Source: Brevundimonas viscosa (GTDB lineage Bacteria > Pseudomonadota > Alphaproteobacteria > Caulobacterales > Caulobacteraceae). From it: 64,000 bases of DNA. Below, in pieces: positions 16,172-25,370 of the stretch; position 1 is the stretch's first letter, and each line of letters begins with the position of its first letter. The notes beneath the pieces are model-generated. The model made no database searches. It saw nothing but the letters and a program-made list of their open reading frames with translations, and was not told the origin of the DNA. The stretch spans positions 186,001 through 250,000 of the forward strand of contig NZ_FOZV01000003.1 in the NCBI RefSeq assembly GCF_900116065.1, written 5' to 3'. Made by a program: the position numbers and the translations under genes.

Positions 16172-17935
16172 GTGTCCGCAACCATCCGCCGCGCCGCCCT
16201 GCTGGGCGCCTCGCTCCTCGCCCTCGCCGCCTGCGCCACGGCGCCCTCCCCCGCCGCCGACGGCGTCCCTGACGTCCGGCCCGAGCCGCAGGCCGCGCCG
16301 GCGCCGGTGCGCGAATCCACCCCCTTCACGCTCGGCACCGACCAGCCGCGCACGCCCGAGCAGCTGGCGCTGCGCTTCGACAAGGCCGACCTGTCGATCC
16401 GGGTGATCCCGGACAACCGGGCCATCGACGCCGTGGCGGTGCTGGACTTCACCGCCACCGACCCCGTGGCCGCGGTCGTCGTCGAGCTGGACACCCTGCT
16501 GGACGTGTCCTCGGTGCAGGTCGACGGCGTCGAGGCGACCGGCTGGAGCAATCCCGAGGGACGGATGACCATCCCCCTGCCCCGCCCGCTGACAGCCGGC
16601 GAGTCGGTGCAGGTGCGCATCGCCTACGCCGGCCAGCCCCGCGTGGCGCCCAACGCGCCATGGGACGGCGGCTTCGTCTGGGCGACCACGGTGGACGGCC
16701 AGCCGTGGATCGCCACCGCCGTCCAGCCCGAGGGCTGCGACCTGTTCTGGCCGTGCATCGACCATCCGCTGGCCGAACCCGGGCGGGTGGACCTGCACAT
16801 CACCGTGCCGTCGGACCTGGCGGCGCCGTCGAACGGCCGATTTCTTGGCACTGTGGACCATGGCGACGGCTGGACGACGTGGAACTGGTCGGCGGCCAAT
16901 CCGAACACCTACGCCATCGCCCTCAACATCGGCCCGTACGAGGAGAAGAGCGCCGACTACCGCAGCCGGTTCGGCAATGTGGTCCCGCTGTCCTACTGGC
17001 ACCTGCGCACCGACGATCCGGCCAGGGTGCAGGCCCTGTTCGACCAGTTCGCGCCGATGATGGACTTCTACGAGGCGACCGTCGGCCCCTTCCCCTTCGG
17101 CGACGAGAAGATGGGCGTGGTCGAGACGCCGCACCTGGGCATGGAGCACCAGACGATCAACGCCTACGGCAACGAGTACAAGCTGGACGGCAAGGGCTAC
17201 GACTGGCTGCTGCACCACGAGCTGGCCCACGAGTGGTTCGGCAACCAGATGACCAACCGCAACGCCGACGACATGTGGCTGCACGAGGGGCTGGGCAGCT
17301 ACATGCAGCCGCTCTACCTGCGCTGGCTGCACGGCGACCGCTACATGGAGGCGGAGCTGCTGGAGCAGCGCAACCAGCTGCTCAACCGCTTTCCCGTGGT
17401 GTCCGGCGAGGATCGCGCCGAGGACGAAGTCTACCAGCAGGACCGCGGACCCGGACTGGACCTGTACAACAAGGGCTCGCTGATCGCCCACAGCCTGCGG
17501 CTGCTGATCGGCGACGAGGCCTTCTTCCGTTCGGTGACGCGGCTGGTCTATGGCCGGCCGGACCCGCGGCCGGGGAACTTCACCACCCGCAACGCCACGA
17601 CCGGCGAGTTCCTGGCCATCCTCGAGGCGGAGTCAGGGCGCGAGCTCGACTGGTTCTTCCAGGGCTACCTCTACAACGCCGCCCTGCCTGACCTGCGCCA
17701 GACGCGGGAGGACGGCCGTCTCAGGCTGGAGTGGGTCGCCGCGGACGGACGGCCCTTTCCCATGCCGGTCGAGGTCGAGATCGACGGCCGGCGAAGCACC
17801 GTGGACATGACCGGCGGGCGCGGGGAGATCCCCGCGCCCGCCGGGGCGCATGTGCTCATCGATCCGGAGAACAAGGCCCTCCGCCGCCTCGACTTCATCG
17901 AGGCGTGGAAGGGCCGCATCCCGGACGGGGATTAA
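16172..17935 (+). CDS. M1-family metallo-aminopeptidase, lipoprotein
   Basis: This 587-aa zinc aminopeptidase has a lipoprotein signal (ending LALAAC, Cys near residue 21) and an N-terminal beta domain. The catalytic motif HELAHEWFGN occurs near residue 350, followed by the third zinc ligand in WLHEGLGSYM. The substrate-binding signature appears as GMEHQTINAYG rather than the usual GAMEN. It is probably envelope-anchored and trims peptides. GTG start. The last 4 bases overlap the end of the convergent next gene. Confidence 0.92.
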   Translation: MSATIRRAALLGASLLALAACATAPSPAADGVPDVRPEPQAAPAPVRESTPFTLGTDQPRTPEQLALRFDKADLSIRVIPDNRAIDAVAVLDFTATDPVAAVVVELDTLLDVSSVQVDGVEATGWSNPEGRMTIPLPRPLTAGESVQVRIAYAGQPRVAPNAPWDGGFVWATTVDGQPWIATAVQPEGCDLFWPCIDHPLAEPGRVDLHITVPSDLAAPSNGRFLGTVDHGDGWTTWNWSAANPNTYAIALNIGPYEEKSADYRSRFGNVVPLSYWHLRTDDPARVQALFDQFAPMMDFYEATVGPFPFGDEKMGVVETPHLGMEHQTINAYGNEYKLDGKGYDWLLHHELAHEWFGNQMTNRNADDMWLHEGLGSYMQPLYLRWLHGDRYMEAELLEQRNQLLNRFPVVSGEDRAEDEVYQQDRGPGLDLYNKGSLIAHSLRLLIGDEAFFRSVTRLVYGRPDPRPGNFTTRNATTGEFLAILEAESGRELDWFFQGYLYNAALPDLRQTREDGRLRLEWVAADGRPFPMPVEVEIDGRRSTVDMTGGRGEIPAPAGAHVLIDPENKALRRLDFIEAWKGRIPDGD

Positions 17936-18156
17936 TCGCTTTCGGAGTCGTCGTCGGAAGCCACGGCGACGACCGCGGCGATCACGCCGGCGGCGGCGAG
18001 GATGCCGATCAGCGGGATGCCGGCGAATTCGCTGGACTCGCCCGCCTGGGGGCCGACCCGGTCCCCGACACGGGCGGTGGACGACTGGCCGGCGGCCAGG
18101 GCCTGGCCCGACACCAGCAGAAGTCCGGCGGTGACGGCGGCGATGGTCTTCTTCAT
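17932..18156 (-). CDS. Small secreted or membrane protein, acidic tail
   Basis: This 74-aa protein has a signal peptide (MKKTIAAVTAGLLLVSGQAL), a short Ser/Gly linker, a second hydrophobic helix (GIPLIGILAAAGVIAAVVAV) and an acidic end (SDDDSESD). Small proteins of this layout are common in sphingomonads and Caulobacterales; the function is unknown. The ATG at 18156 is chosen because it gives the signal peptide. Confidence 0.75.
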   Translation of the reverse strand: MKKTIAAVTAGLLLVSGQALAAGQSSTARVGDRVGPQAGESSEFAGIPLIGILAAAGVIAAVVAVASDDDSESD

Positions 18157-18253
18157 GATCACGCTCCTGCAACTGACGCAGACAGGCAAACCACCGGCGC
18201 GCGGGAGAGTTCCGCGACAGTCCCGAAAAGCGCGCTACCGTGCGGCGGGCGTC

Positions 18254-18487
18254 TCAGAAGCTTCTGGCGCGACGGTCCGCCTCGGCGGCCCGCTCCCGGT
18301 CGCTGGCGGCCTGGCTGGCGTCGATCTGTTGTCGAAAGGAGGCGGCGCGCGCCTCGGCGGCGGGGCTGGTGGCGGGTCGGAGCATGTAGGTCGCGAGCAG
18401 GGCGACGACCGTGAGCCCGGCGAGGACCAGGAGTATTCGTTTGAGCCAGGTGTGGTCCCGCCGGGCGGCGTACGGGTTGCGGGCCAT
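18254..18487 (-). CDS. Small single-pass membrane protein
   Basis: This 77-aa protein has a basic N-terminus (MARNPYAARRDHTWLKR), one transmembrane helix (ILLVLAGLTVVALLATYML) and a charged, probably coiled-coil C-terminus (QQIDASQAASDRERAAEADR). No family is recognised. It lies downstream of the HNH gene on the same strand, about 100 bases away. The frame could be read further upstream, but the ATG at 18487 gives a sensible membrane protein. Confidence 0.65.
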   Translation of the reverse strand: MARNPYAARRDHTWLKRILLVLAGLTVVALLATYMLRPATSPAAEARAASFRQQIDASQAASDRERAAEADRRARSF

Positions 18488-18585
18488 GAGCTTTGCTTTC
18501 GGGAGCGGGCGGATCGCCGGCGCGCCGAGAGGCGCAGGTCCACTGCGGGGTGTCCAGCGGATTCGCCTGCGACAGCCGAACGCGC

Positions 18586-19146
18586 CTACGGCTCCAGCTC
18601 GATGTCCCAGTACAGATAGTCGAGCCAGCTCTGGTGCAGATAGTGCGGCGGGAAGCGCCGCCCCAGTTCCTGCAGCTGCCAGGCGTTCGGCCGGTGCGGT
18701 GCGCGGCGGATCGGCATCCCCGCCTGCTGGGGGGTGCGACCGCCCTTGCGCAGGTTGCACGGGCCGCAGGCGGCGACGATGTTCTCCCAGGTGGTGCGTC
18801 CGCCGCGGCTGCGCGGCACCACGTGGTCGAAGGTCAGCTCGGCGGTGTCTCCGCAGTACTGACAGGCGAAGCCGTCGCGCAGGAACACGTTGAAGCGGGT
18901 GAAGGCCGGCTGGCGATCCTGGTCGATGTAGTTCTTCAGCGCGATCACGCTGGGCAGCCGGATCTCCATGGACGGGCTGCGGACGACCTTGTCGTAGACC
19001 GAGACCACGTCGACGCGCTCCTGCCAGACCGCCTTGACCGTCTCCTCCCACGGCCAGATCGACAGCGGATAGTAGGACAACGGGCGGAAGTCGGCGTTGA
19101 GCACCAGAGCGGGCCAGCCGGACGGGGGGCGGTGCAGGACCTGCAT
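18586..19146 (-). CDS. HNH endonuclease family protein
   Basis: This 186-aa protein has an HNH nuclease domain in its middle. FACQYCGDTAELTFDHVVPR (near residues 93-112) holds a CxxC zinc knuckle and the catalytic DHV; WENIVAACGPCNLRKGG gives the second CxxC and the Asn. This type is very widespread as a single chromosomal gene in alphaproteobacteria and is not tied to a mobile intron here. The cellular role is unclear. Confidence 0.88.
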   Translation of the reverse strand: MQVLHRPPSGWPALVLNADFRPLSYYPLSIWPWEETVKAVWQERVDVVSVYDKVVRSPSMEIRLPSVIALKNYIDQDRQPAFTRFNVFLRDGFACQYCGDTAELTFDHVVPRSRGGRTTWENIVAACGPCNLRKGGRTPQQAGMPIRRAPHRPNAWQLQELGRRFPPHYLHQSWLDYLYWDIELEP

Positions 19147-19278
19147 CAGGTCCTCGCCCCGAAGAGAGGGTTCATCGACGCGACAGGACTGAAGACACGT
19201 CTCCTTCCTTGTCTGTGGAAAAAGACTAGTCCCGATTCGGCGGCTTGGCGATGACCGCGGAACGACGGTTTCGCGACG

Positions 19279-19926
19279 TCAGCGCGTCGCCGTCCCGGGG
19301 AAGGCCGGCAGACTCCAGCCCCAGACCAGGGCCCCGGCCCGCAGGGCGAAGCCGAGGCCGGCGGCGAGGAAGGCGGAGGGCCAGGCCTCGAGGCCCAGGG
19401 CGCGGACGGCGACGTAGACGCTGGCGGCCAGCAGGGCCGCGGAGACGGTGATCTCGCGGCGCAGAAGGATCGAAGGCTGGCCCGCGAGCAGGTCCCGGAC
19501 GATGCCCCCGAAGCAGGCGGTGAGCGCGCCCATCACGATGCAGATCAGGGGAGCGACGCCGAACAGCTCGGCCTTGGCCGCGCCGAAGACGCCGTAGGCG
19601 GCCAGTCCGACGGCGTCGAGCCAGAGCAGCGCCCGGAACCGCCACGGCCGTGCGCCGACGATCCACACCGCCATCGAGGCCGCGACGCAGACGGCGATGT
19701 AGCGCCAGTCGCCGACCCAGAAGACGGGCGCGCCGATCAGCAGGTCGCGCAGGGTGCCGCCGCCCACGCCGGTGATGGCGCCGAAGAAGGCGAAGGTGAC
19801 GAGGTCGTGCCGCTCGCGCGCCGCCGCCAGGGCGCCGGTGGCGGCGAACACGGCCACGCCGGCGAAGTCGAGGGCGCCGAGCACCGTCTCGGGCGTCGTC
19901 AGGGCGGGATCGACGATGGGGTTCAC
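19279..19926 (-). CDS. TRIC-like cation channel (UPF0126/YadS family)
   Basis: This 215-aa inner-membrane protein has two tandem three-helix units, each with the glycine-rich signature: FAATGALAAARERHDL / GVGGGTLRDLLIG, and FGAAKAELFGVA / ACFGGIVRDLLAG. This is the bacterial trimeric intracellular cation (TRIC) family, potassium-selective channels. The GTG start overlaps the TGA of the upstream glycosylase gene (GTGA), so translation is probably coupled. Confidence 0.88.
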   Translation of the reverse strand: MNPIVDPALTTPETVLGALDFAGVAVFAATGALAAARERHDLVTFAFFGAITGVGGGTLRDLLIGAPVFWVGDWRYIAVCVAASMAVWIVGARPWRFRALLWLDAVGLAAYGVFGAAKAELFGVAPLICIVMGALTACFGGIVRDLLAGQPSILLRREITVSAALLAASVYVAVRALGLEAWPSAFLAAGLGFALRAGALVWGWSLPAFPGTATR

Positions 19927-20579
19927 GCGGCGGGGCTCTCCAGCGCGACCTCGCCGCGCTTCACCGCTCCATACCACCCCCAGAACAGATGCGCCGCAAC
20001 GCTGCGATGCGGCCGCCACGCCTCGGCACGGGCGTAGGCGTCCTTCTCGCGGGGGCGCAGGGTCGCCCCATCGGCCCAGCGCATGGCTTCCTGAAGGGCG
20101 ATGTCGCCAGCGGGAAAGACGTCCGTCCGCCCCTCGCAGAACATCAGGAAGGTCTCGGCCGTCCAGCGGCCCACGCCCTTGATCGCCGTCAGCCGCGCGA
20201 CCGCCTCCTGGTCCGACAGCCGCTCGAGGTGGTCGAAGTCGATCGCCCCCTCGACGTGCGCGCGGGCTATCTCGTGGCCGTAGCGGGCCTTCTGCCCGGA
20301 GAGGCCGAAGCTCCGCAGCGTGTCCACTTCGCGCCCCAGCACAGCCTCCGGGCTGATGTCGCCATCGAGACCCTCGACCACCCGCCTCCAGATCGCCGCC
20401 GCGGCGACGACGGACACCTGCTGCTCCACGATCATCCGGAACAGGCCCTCGAAGCCGCCGGGACGCAGCCGCCATTCGAAGGGCGGCGTCTGGGCGTCGG
20501 CCCGGGCCAGGGCGGGGTCGCGGTCGGCGAGGCTCGCGCGGGCGGCGACGATCTCGGCAGGGCTGGGGGCGAGGGCCAT
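19923..20579 (-). CDS. DNA-3-methyladenine glycosylase II-like
   Basis: This 218-aa HhH-GPD base-excision enzyme removes alkylated purines from DNA. The helix-hairpin-helix is LTAIKGVGRWTAETFLMF (about 130-147), and the catalytic aspartate is in DVFPAGDIALQ just after. FRMIVEQQVSVVAAAAIWRR is the typical N-terminal helix. It lacks the FeS cluster cysteines of Nth/MutY. Divergent from gluQ; overlaps the TRIC-like gene by 4 bases. Confidence 0.88.
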   Translation of the reverse strand: MALAPSPAEIVAARASLADRDPALARADAQTPPFEWRLRPGGFEGLFRMIVEQQVSVVAAAAIWRRVVEGLDGDISPEAVLGREVDTLRSFGLSGQKARYGHEIARAHVEGAIDFDHLERLSDQEAVARLTAIKGVGRWTAETFLMFCEGRTDVFPAGDIALQEAMRWADGATLRPREKDAYARAEAWRPHRSVAAHLFWGWYGAVKRGEVALESPAA

Positions 20580-20655
20580 GGCCCGACAGTAGGCGGGCTG
20601 CCGCGACCCGCAAGCGCGGGGTGTGACGGCGTCCGGTTCCCGCTATCGTGCGGCC

Positions 20656-21504
20656 ATGTTCGTGACCCGGTTCGCCCCCTCGCCCACAGGACGGCTGCAC
20701 AAGGGCCACGCCTTCTCCGCCCTCACCGCCTGGACGGCGGCGCGGGCGGCGGGCGGGCGTTTCCTGGTGCGTCTCGAGGACATCGATCCGACTCGCTGCC
20801 GCCCAGAGTTCGAAGCCGCAATCCTCGAGGATCTCGCCTGGCTGGGTCTCGACTGGGAGCGGCCGGTGCGCCGTCAGTCCGAGCACCTCGCCGACTACGC
20901 CACCGTGGTGGACGTGCTCGAACGCCGCGGTCTGCTCTACCGGTGCTTCCGGACCCGCAAGGAGATCCTCGACGCCATCGGCGACGCGCCCCACGGCGCC
21001 GTGGAAGCGGTGCGGCCCGGTCCGCATCCGGCCGACGAGGAGGCCGAGCTGCTGGCGGCGGGGCGGCCCTACGCATGGAGGCTGTCCCTCGCGCGCGCGC
21101 GCGAGGCGCTTGGCGACCGGGCCTGGGAGGCCCTCGCCTTCGTCGAGGAAGGGACTGGCCCGACGGGCGAGCGCGGCCTCGTCCCGGCTCGACCCGAGAC
21201 AGCCGGCGATGTGGTGGTGGCCCGCAAGGACGCCGGAACCGCCTATCACGTGGCGGTCGCCCACGATGACGACCTGCAGGGCGTCACGCACGTCATCCGG
21301 GGCGAGGACCTGTTCGAGGCCACCCATATCCAGGTGCTGATCCAGGCGCTGATGGGCTGGCCCACGCCGGCGTACCGGCATCACCGTCTGCTGACCGGGT
21401 CCGACGGGCGACGCTTCGCCAAGCGGGACGGATCGGTCACGCTCGCGTCGATCCGGGCCGCCGGCGTGGACCCCGCCACGCTTCGCGCGGAACTCGGCTT
21501 CTGA
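20656..21504 (+). CDS. gluQ: Glutamyl-Q tRNA(Asp) synthetase
   Basis: This 282-aa enzyme is a shortened glutamyl-tRNA synthetase that lacks the anticodon-binding domain and charges glutamate onto queuosine 34 of tRNA-Asp. The class I nucleotide motif is FAPSPTGRLHKGH (6-18), followed by VRLEDIDPTR. The zinc-ligand region (usually CxxxY.../Cys cluster) has only YRCFRTRKE visible. The KMSKS equivalent is FAKRDGS. The ATG at 20656 matches the family N-terminus exactly. Confidence 0.92.
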   Translation: MFVTRFAPSPTGRLHKGHAFSALTAWTAARAAGGRFLVRLEDIDPTRCRPEFEAAILEDLAWLGLDWERPVRRQSEHLADYATVVDVLERRGLLYRCFRTRKEILDAIGDAPHGAVEAVRPGPHPADEEAELLAAGRPYAWRLSLARAREALGDRAWEALAFVEEGTGPTGERGLVPARPETAGDVVVARKDAGTAYHVAVAHDDDLQGVTHVIRGEDLFEATHIQVLIQALMGWPTPAYRHHRLLTGSDGRRFAKRDGSVTLASIRAAGVDPATLRAELGF

Positions 21505-21640
21505 GGCCGGCCCGAGTTTCAGGCCCGTTGCCGCGCGTGGCGGACGCGCCCCATTCCCCGCCCGAGAGTGACGACATCTTCACGTGCAGTCCGCCGGGAT
21601 CGCCGCCAGACTGCACAGGTCGGCCTTGCAGGAGGAAGCG

Positions 21641-22777
21641 ATGAACTTCGACCGCCGCCGTCTGGTGACGGGCCTCGCCGCGCTTCCGGTCGTCAGCGCG
21701 GCGCCGGTTCTGGCGCGGAGCGCCGGTTCGGCCCCGGCGGAGCTTGCGCTGGATGCGGCTTTCACCGCGCACGCGCCCGTAGGCCTGGCCGGCGCGATCG
21801 TCGGGCGTGAAGGGCTGGTCTGGTCCTCGGCGCGGGGACTGCGCAGGTTGGACGGTCCCGAACCGGTGACAAGCGCCGACCGCTGGCATCTCGGTTCGAA
21901 CACCAAGGCCATGACCGCGGCCGTCTTCGCGAGGCTGGTCGAGCAGGGGCGGGCCCGCTGGTCGATGCCGCTCGCGGAGGTCTTCCCGGCCGTCGTCATC
22001 GACCCGGGCTGGGCGAACGCCACCCTTGACGACTTCATGCACCACCGAGCCGGCCTGGCCGACGCCGCCGTCATGGGCCGCGAATGGCTGATGACCGCTC
22101 GGCAGGATCCGCGCTCCCTGCCGGCGCAGCGGGCGGCCATCGCGGCGGCCGCGCTTGGCGCGCCGCCCCCCGGCGCGCCGGGGCAGTTCGCCTACGGCAA
22201 CGCCAACTATGTCCTGGTCGGGGCTGCGATCGAACGGATTACGGGAGGGTCGTGGGAGGACGCGATGCGGAGCGAACTGTTCGCGCCGCTTGGCCTCCCC
22301 AGCGCCGGGTTCGGAGCGCCGGAGGGCGACGACCCGTGGGGACACCGCGGCGCGGCCGCGCAGCGGACGCCCATGCCGCCCGACCATCGGGGAGCCGACA
22401 ACCCCGCCGCACTGGGTCCGGCGGGTACGGCGCACATGAGCCTCGCCGACTACGGACGCTTCATCGCCGCGATGATGGGCGCACGGCCCGACTGGCTGGG
22501 CGGCGAAAGCCTGGCGAGGCTGACCACGCCGCCGGCCGCCCTCCCCCCTCCCGCCTACGCCTGCGGATGGGGGGTGCGCGAGGAGCCGTGGGGCGGCGCT
22601 TCCGGGCCGGGACCGGTGCTCGGCCACGACGGCTCTAACACCATGTGGTACTGCAGCGTTCAGGTCGCGCCGCAGCGGGGCCTCGCCGTCCTCGCCGTCG
22701 CGAACGAAGGCGCGGCCGGCCGCCCGGCCTGCCAGGACCTCGCGCAACGGCTGGTCGGAGCCGCCGTCGCGGCCTGA
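21641..22777 (+). CDS. Serine hydrolase, beta-lactamase/class C family
   Basis: This 378-aa protein has a Tat-like signal (MNFDRRRLVTGLAALPVVSA) and a class C beta-lactamase/DD-peptidase fold. The nucleophile is in GSNTKAM (SxxK), the YxN motif in FAYGNANY, and the third motif is probably LGHDGSN. Such enzymes are periplasmic esterases or peptidases, and the substrate cannot be told. An AGGAGGAAG ribosome site precedes the ATG at 21641, which decides the start. Confidence 0.88.
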   Translation: MNFDRRRLVTGLAALPVVSAAPVLARSAGSAPAELALDAAFTAHAPVGLAGAIVGREGLVWSSARGLRRLDGPEPVTSADRWHLGSNTKAMTAAVFARLVEQGRARWSMPLAEVFPAVVIDPGWANATLDDFMHHRAGLADAAVMGREWLMTARQDPRSLPAQRAAIAAAALGAPPPGAPGQFAYGNANYVLVGAAIERITGGSWEDAMRSELFAPLGLPSAGFGAPEGDDPWGHRGAAAQRTPMPPDHRGADNPAALGPAGTAHMSLADYGRFIAAMMGARPDWLGGESLARLTTPPAALPPPAYACGWGVREEPWGGASGPGPVLGHDGSNTMWYCSVQVAPQRGLAVLAVANEGAAGRPACQDLAQRLVGAAVAA

Positions 22778-22816
22778 GTTGGCCCCCTGACCGCGCGCAG
22801 GTAAGGCTGCCCGGTC

Positions 22817-23578
22817 ATGGACCGCGACTTCGCAGACTTCTGGAACCTGATGTGGGAGCTGGCGCTCGGCCTGTGCGCCGGCTTCGCCCTGCTCAATGCG
22901 TTCGCGCCGCCGCAGGACCTGCCCTGGAAGCCGCTCGACCTGAACCGACCGATCGGCGCGGCGACCGACGCCAAGGTGGCGGACTTCGAACTGGCGCGGA
23001 CAGCCGCGCCCGAGGAGGTCTTCGCCGTCACCGAAGCGTGCATGCAGGTGCTGCGCGAGGCGGGGGTCGAGGTCGAGCGGGCGAGCGACCGGGACGAAGG
23101 CGGCTTCTGCGTCGTGCGCGGGGCGGTGCGGATCACCGGCGGCGCGGTGACGCCGCTCGCCCCGGGCGGGCTGGTCATGCAGTGCCCGCTGGCGGTGCGT
23201 TACGTCATCTGGGACCGGCAGGTGCTGCGTCCGGCGGCCGAGGCGACCTTTGGCACGGGAGTCAGCCGGGTCGAGACCTACGGGTCCTACGCCTGCCGCC
23301 GCATCTACAACTCCGACGACCCCGGCCAGCGGCCCAGCGAGCACGCCCGGGCCAATGCGCTGGATGTGGCCGCCGTCCGCCTCGACGACGGCCGGACCGT
23401 CTCCGTGGCCGGTGACTGGGAGGGGGCGGGCCGATCGGGGGCGGAGGGCGCGGCCTTCCTGCGCCGCGTGCGCGACGGCGCCTGCCGCGTCTTCGCCACC
23501 GTGCTGACGCCGGACTACAACGAGGCTCACCGCGACCACCTGCATCTCGACGGCGCGCCGCGCGGCCTCTGCGCCTGA
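22817..23578 (+). CDS. Extensin-like family protein
   Basis: This 253-aa protein has one N-terminal membrane helix (ELALGLCAGFALLNAF) and an extensin-like C-terminal domain: GVSRVETYGSYACRRIYN, RPSEHARANALDVAAV and YNEAHRDHLHLD. The HARANALD and HRDHLHLD histidine/aspartate pattern resembles a LAS/D-Ala-D-Ala peptidase metal site, so a role in peptidoglycan is likely. Cysteines (FCVV, MQCP, YACR, GACR, LCA) probably form disulfides in the periplasm. Confidence 0.85.
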   Translation: MDRDFADFWNLMWELALGLCAGFALLNAFAPPQDLPWKPLDLNRPIGAATDAKVADFELARTAAPEEVFAVTEACMQVLREAGVEVERASDRDEGGFCVVRGAVRITGGAVTPLAPGGLVMQCPLAVRYVIWDRQVLRPAAEATFGTGVSRVETYGSYACRRIYNSDDPGQRPSEHARANALDVAAVRLDDGRTVSVAGDWEGAGRSGAEGAAFLRRVRDGACRVFATVLTPDYNEAHRDHLHLDGAPRGLCA

Positions 23579-23782
23579 GCGTAACCCTGTTCGCGCGCAC
23601 GGCGAATCGGTTTGCGGTTGACGCGGCCCGGCTTTGCGGGAGACAACTCCGCCGCAGTCCGGATTTGGCGCGGCCTCCACCCCCGTGCAACGCTCCTTCG
23701 CCTGAACGAGCTTGTCCAGATGGGCTGACGGGCGACCCCGCAGGGGCGCCTGCCTGGAAAAGCGCGTTTACGGAGACGCACA
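23579..23782 (+). promoter_or_regulatory. cspA leader region
   Basis: This 204-base gap precedes the cold-shock gene. TTTGCGGTTGACGCGG near 23609 contains a TTGACG box that could be a -35 element. Long leaders that change structure with temperature are common for cspA genes; no specific fold was established here. Confidence 0.3.
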
Positions 23783-23986
23783 ATGGCGACCGGCACGGTC
23801 AAGTGGTTCAACCCGACCAAGGGCTACGGCTTCATCCAGCCGGATGGCGGCGGACAGGACGTGTTCGTCCACGTCACCGCCGTCCAGAAGGCGGGTCTGC
23901 AGGGCCTCGATGAGAACGCCAAGGTCGAATACGAGCTGGAATCCCAGCGCGGCAAGACCTCCGCGGTGAACCTCAAGGTCCTCTAA
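23783..23986 (+). CDS. cspA: Cold-shock protein CspA
   Basis: This 67-aa single cold-shock domain binds single-stranded RNA and DNA. RNP1 is KGYGFIQPD (about 13-21) and RNP2 is DVFVHVTAV (28-36). The start TGTVKWFNPTKG is canonical. It probably acts as an RNA chaperone. A terminator follows directly, so it is a single-gene unit. Confidence 0.96.
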   Translation: MATGTVKWFNPTKGYGFIQPDGGGQDVFVHVTAVQKAGLQGLDENAKVEYELESQRGKTSAVNLKVL

Positions 23987-24009
23987 GGGCACACCACAAT
24001 CTACGGAAC

Positions 24010-24045
24010 GGGCGCGGCGGCTTCGGCTTCCGCGCCCTTTCTTTT
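24010..24045 (+). terminator. Rho-independent terminator after cspA
   Basis: GGGCGCGG (24010-24017) pairs with CCGCGCCC (24030-24037) across a 12-base loop, followed by TTTCTTTT. This is an ordinary intrinsic terminator. Confidence 0.8.
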
Positions 24046-24054
24046 GGGCCGCGG

Positions 24055-25008
24055 TCAGAAGGCTCCGCCTTCTCGACCCGACGCGGCCGGGTCGCCCGGG
24101 GCCGCGTCGGGTCGGGAGGTCCCGAAGGGCCGACGACTGCGGCCCGACGCAAATTGCGCCAGCACCACGCCGGTCAGGACGGCGGCGCCGCCGGCCATCT
24201 GGGCGGCGGTCATGGTCTCGGCGAACAGCAGCCAGCCCAGCAGGGCCGCCACCACCGGCTGGATCAGCACGGTCACGGCGGTCAGGGCCGCCGGCAGCCG
24301 GCCCAGCGCCCAGGCCACCCCGCCCTGGCCGGCCACGTGCACCAGCCCCAGCCCGGCGCAGGCGGCCCAGCCGGCGGCCGAGGCCGGCGTCAGGTCCTCG
24401 CCCAGCGCCAGCGCCAGCCCGAGCAGCAGGGGCGCGCCCAGCGCCGTGGACCACAGCATGACGCGGCTGGCCGAGTGCCGGCCGCGCAGCGCCTTCACGG
24501 TCAGGAAGTAGCCGGCGTACCAGAGCGCCGTCACCGCCGCGAACAGGTCGCCCAGCCGCGGGTTCGAGCCCTGCCGCCCGTCGGCGCCGGCCGACATCGT
24601 CCACGCCCCGGCCAGGGCCACAGCCAGCGCCAGCAGGAACAGGGCGCGGGGCCGCTCGCGGAACACGATCCAGGCCACGGCGGTGACGATTACCGGCGTC
24701 AGGTTGGTCAGGGTGGTGGCGTTGGCCACCGAGGTGAAGGCGATCGAATAGTGCCAGAAGCCGAGGTCCAGCACGAAGAACAGGGCCGCCAGCGCCATCA
24801 GGGCGGTCGGCCGGCCGGGGCCGCGCTCGCCGGCCGGGGCGCCGGGGCGGTGCACCAGCAGCCACAGCCACGGCAGGGCGAAGGCGAAGCGCCAGAAGCC
24901 CGCCGCCGCCGGCCCCGCCTCGGCCAGCCGCACCAGGATCGGGGCCAGGCCGAGCACCGCCGCCGAGGCGACAAGGACGGTCAGGGCGGCGGCGCGGGTC
25001 GAGGGCAT
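24055..25008 (-). CDS. EamA/DMT-family transporter
   Basis: This 317-aa protein has about ten transmembrane helices in two EamA repeats; the second begins near GDLFAAVTALWYAGYFLTV. The motif FWHYSIAFTSVANATTLTNL is typical of this group of drug/metabolite exporters. The substrate is unknown. The last 25 residues are a polar tail (GRSRRPFGTSRPDAAPGD). The gene is convergent with cspA and is probably transcribed alone. Confidence 0.85.
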   Translation of the reverse strand: MPSTRAAALTVLVASAAVLGLAPILVRLAEAGPAAAGFWRFAFALPWLWLLVHRPGAPAGERGPGRPTALMALAALFFVLDLGFWHYSIAFTSVANATTLTNLTPVIVTAVAWIVFRERPRALFLLALAVALAGAWTMSAGADGRQGSNPRLGDLFAAVTALWYAGYFLTVKALRGRHSASRVMLWSTALGAPLLLGLALALGEDLTPASAAGWAACAGLGLVHVAGQGGVAWALGRLPAALTAVTVLIQPVVAALLGWLLFAETMTAAQMAGGAAVLTGVVLAQFASGRSRRPFGTSRPDAAPGDPAASGREGGAF

Positions 25009-25052
25009 CCGCCGATATAGGACGGCGGCGCCGCCCGCGTCTCCTGCCGCCG

Positions 25053-25370
25053 TCAGCGACGCCGCAGGCGGTCCAGCGGATGCGCCCGCCGCAGCCGGCG
25101 CATCGCCATCAGGGTCAGGCCGGCGCCGACCAGCACGCTGCCGACGGCGACGCCCATGGCGACCAGCGGGGCCCGCGCCAGCCGGGCCCGCAGCGACGGG
25201 TCGTTGGCCGTGGTCAGCCCCGCGGGCGGCGGCTGCGAGCCCTCCGGCTCGACCCAGGGCTCGGCCTGGTAGCTCTTCGGCTCGGCCGGCGCCGGCGAGG
25301 GCGCCTCGAGGTCGGCGCCGGCGGCGACGGTGGCGGCGGCCTCCTCTTCCTCAAGCGGGGTCTGGGTCAT
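25053..25370 (-). CDS. Small C-terminally anchored membrane protein
   Basis: This 105-aa protein has an acidic, proline-rich N-terminal two-thirds and one transmembrane helix near the C-terminus (LVAMGVAVGSVLVGAGLTLM) followed by a basic tail (RRLRRAHPLDRLRRR). It has no recognised family. Its ATG overlaps the stop of the hemerythrin gene as TGATG, so the two are translationally coupled and probably linked in function. Confidence 0.7.
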   Translation of the reverse strand: MTQTPLEEEEAAATVAAGADLEAPSPAPAEPKSYQAEPWVEPEGSQPPPAGLTTANDPSLRARLARAPLVAMGVAVGSVLVGAGLTLMAMRRLRRAHPLDRLRRR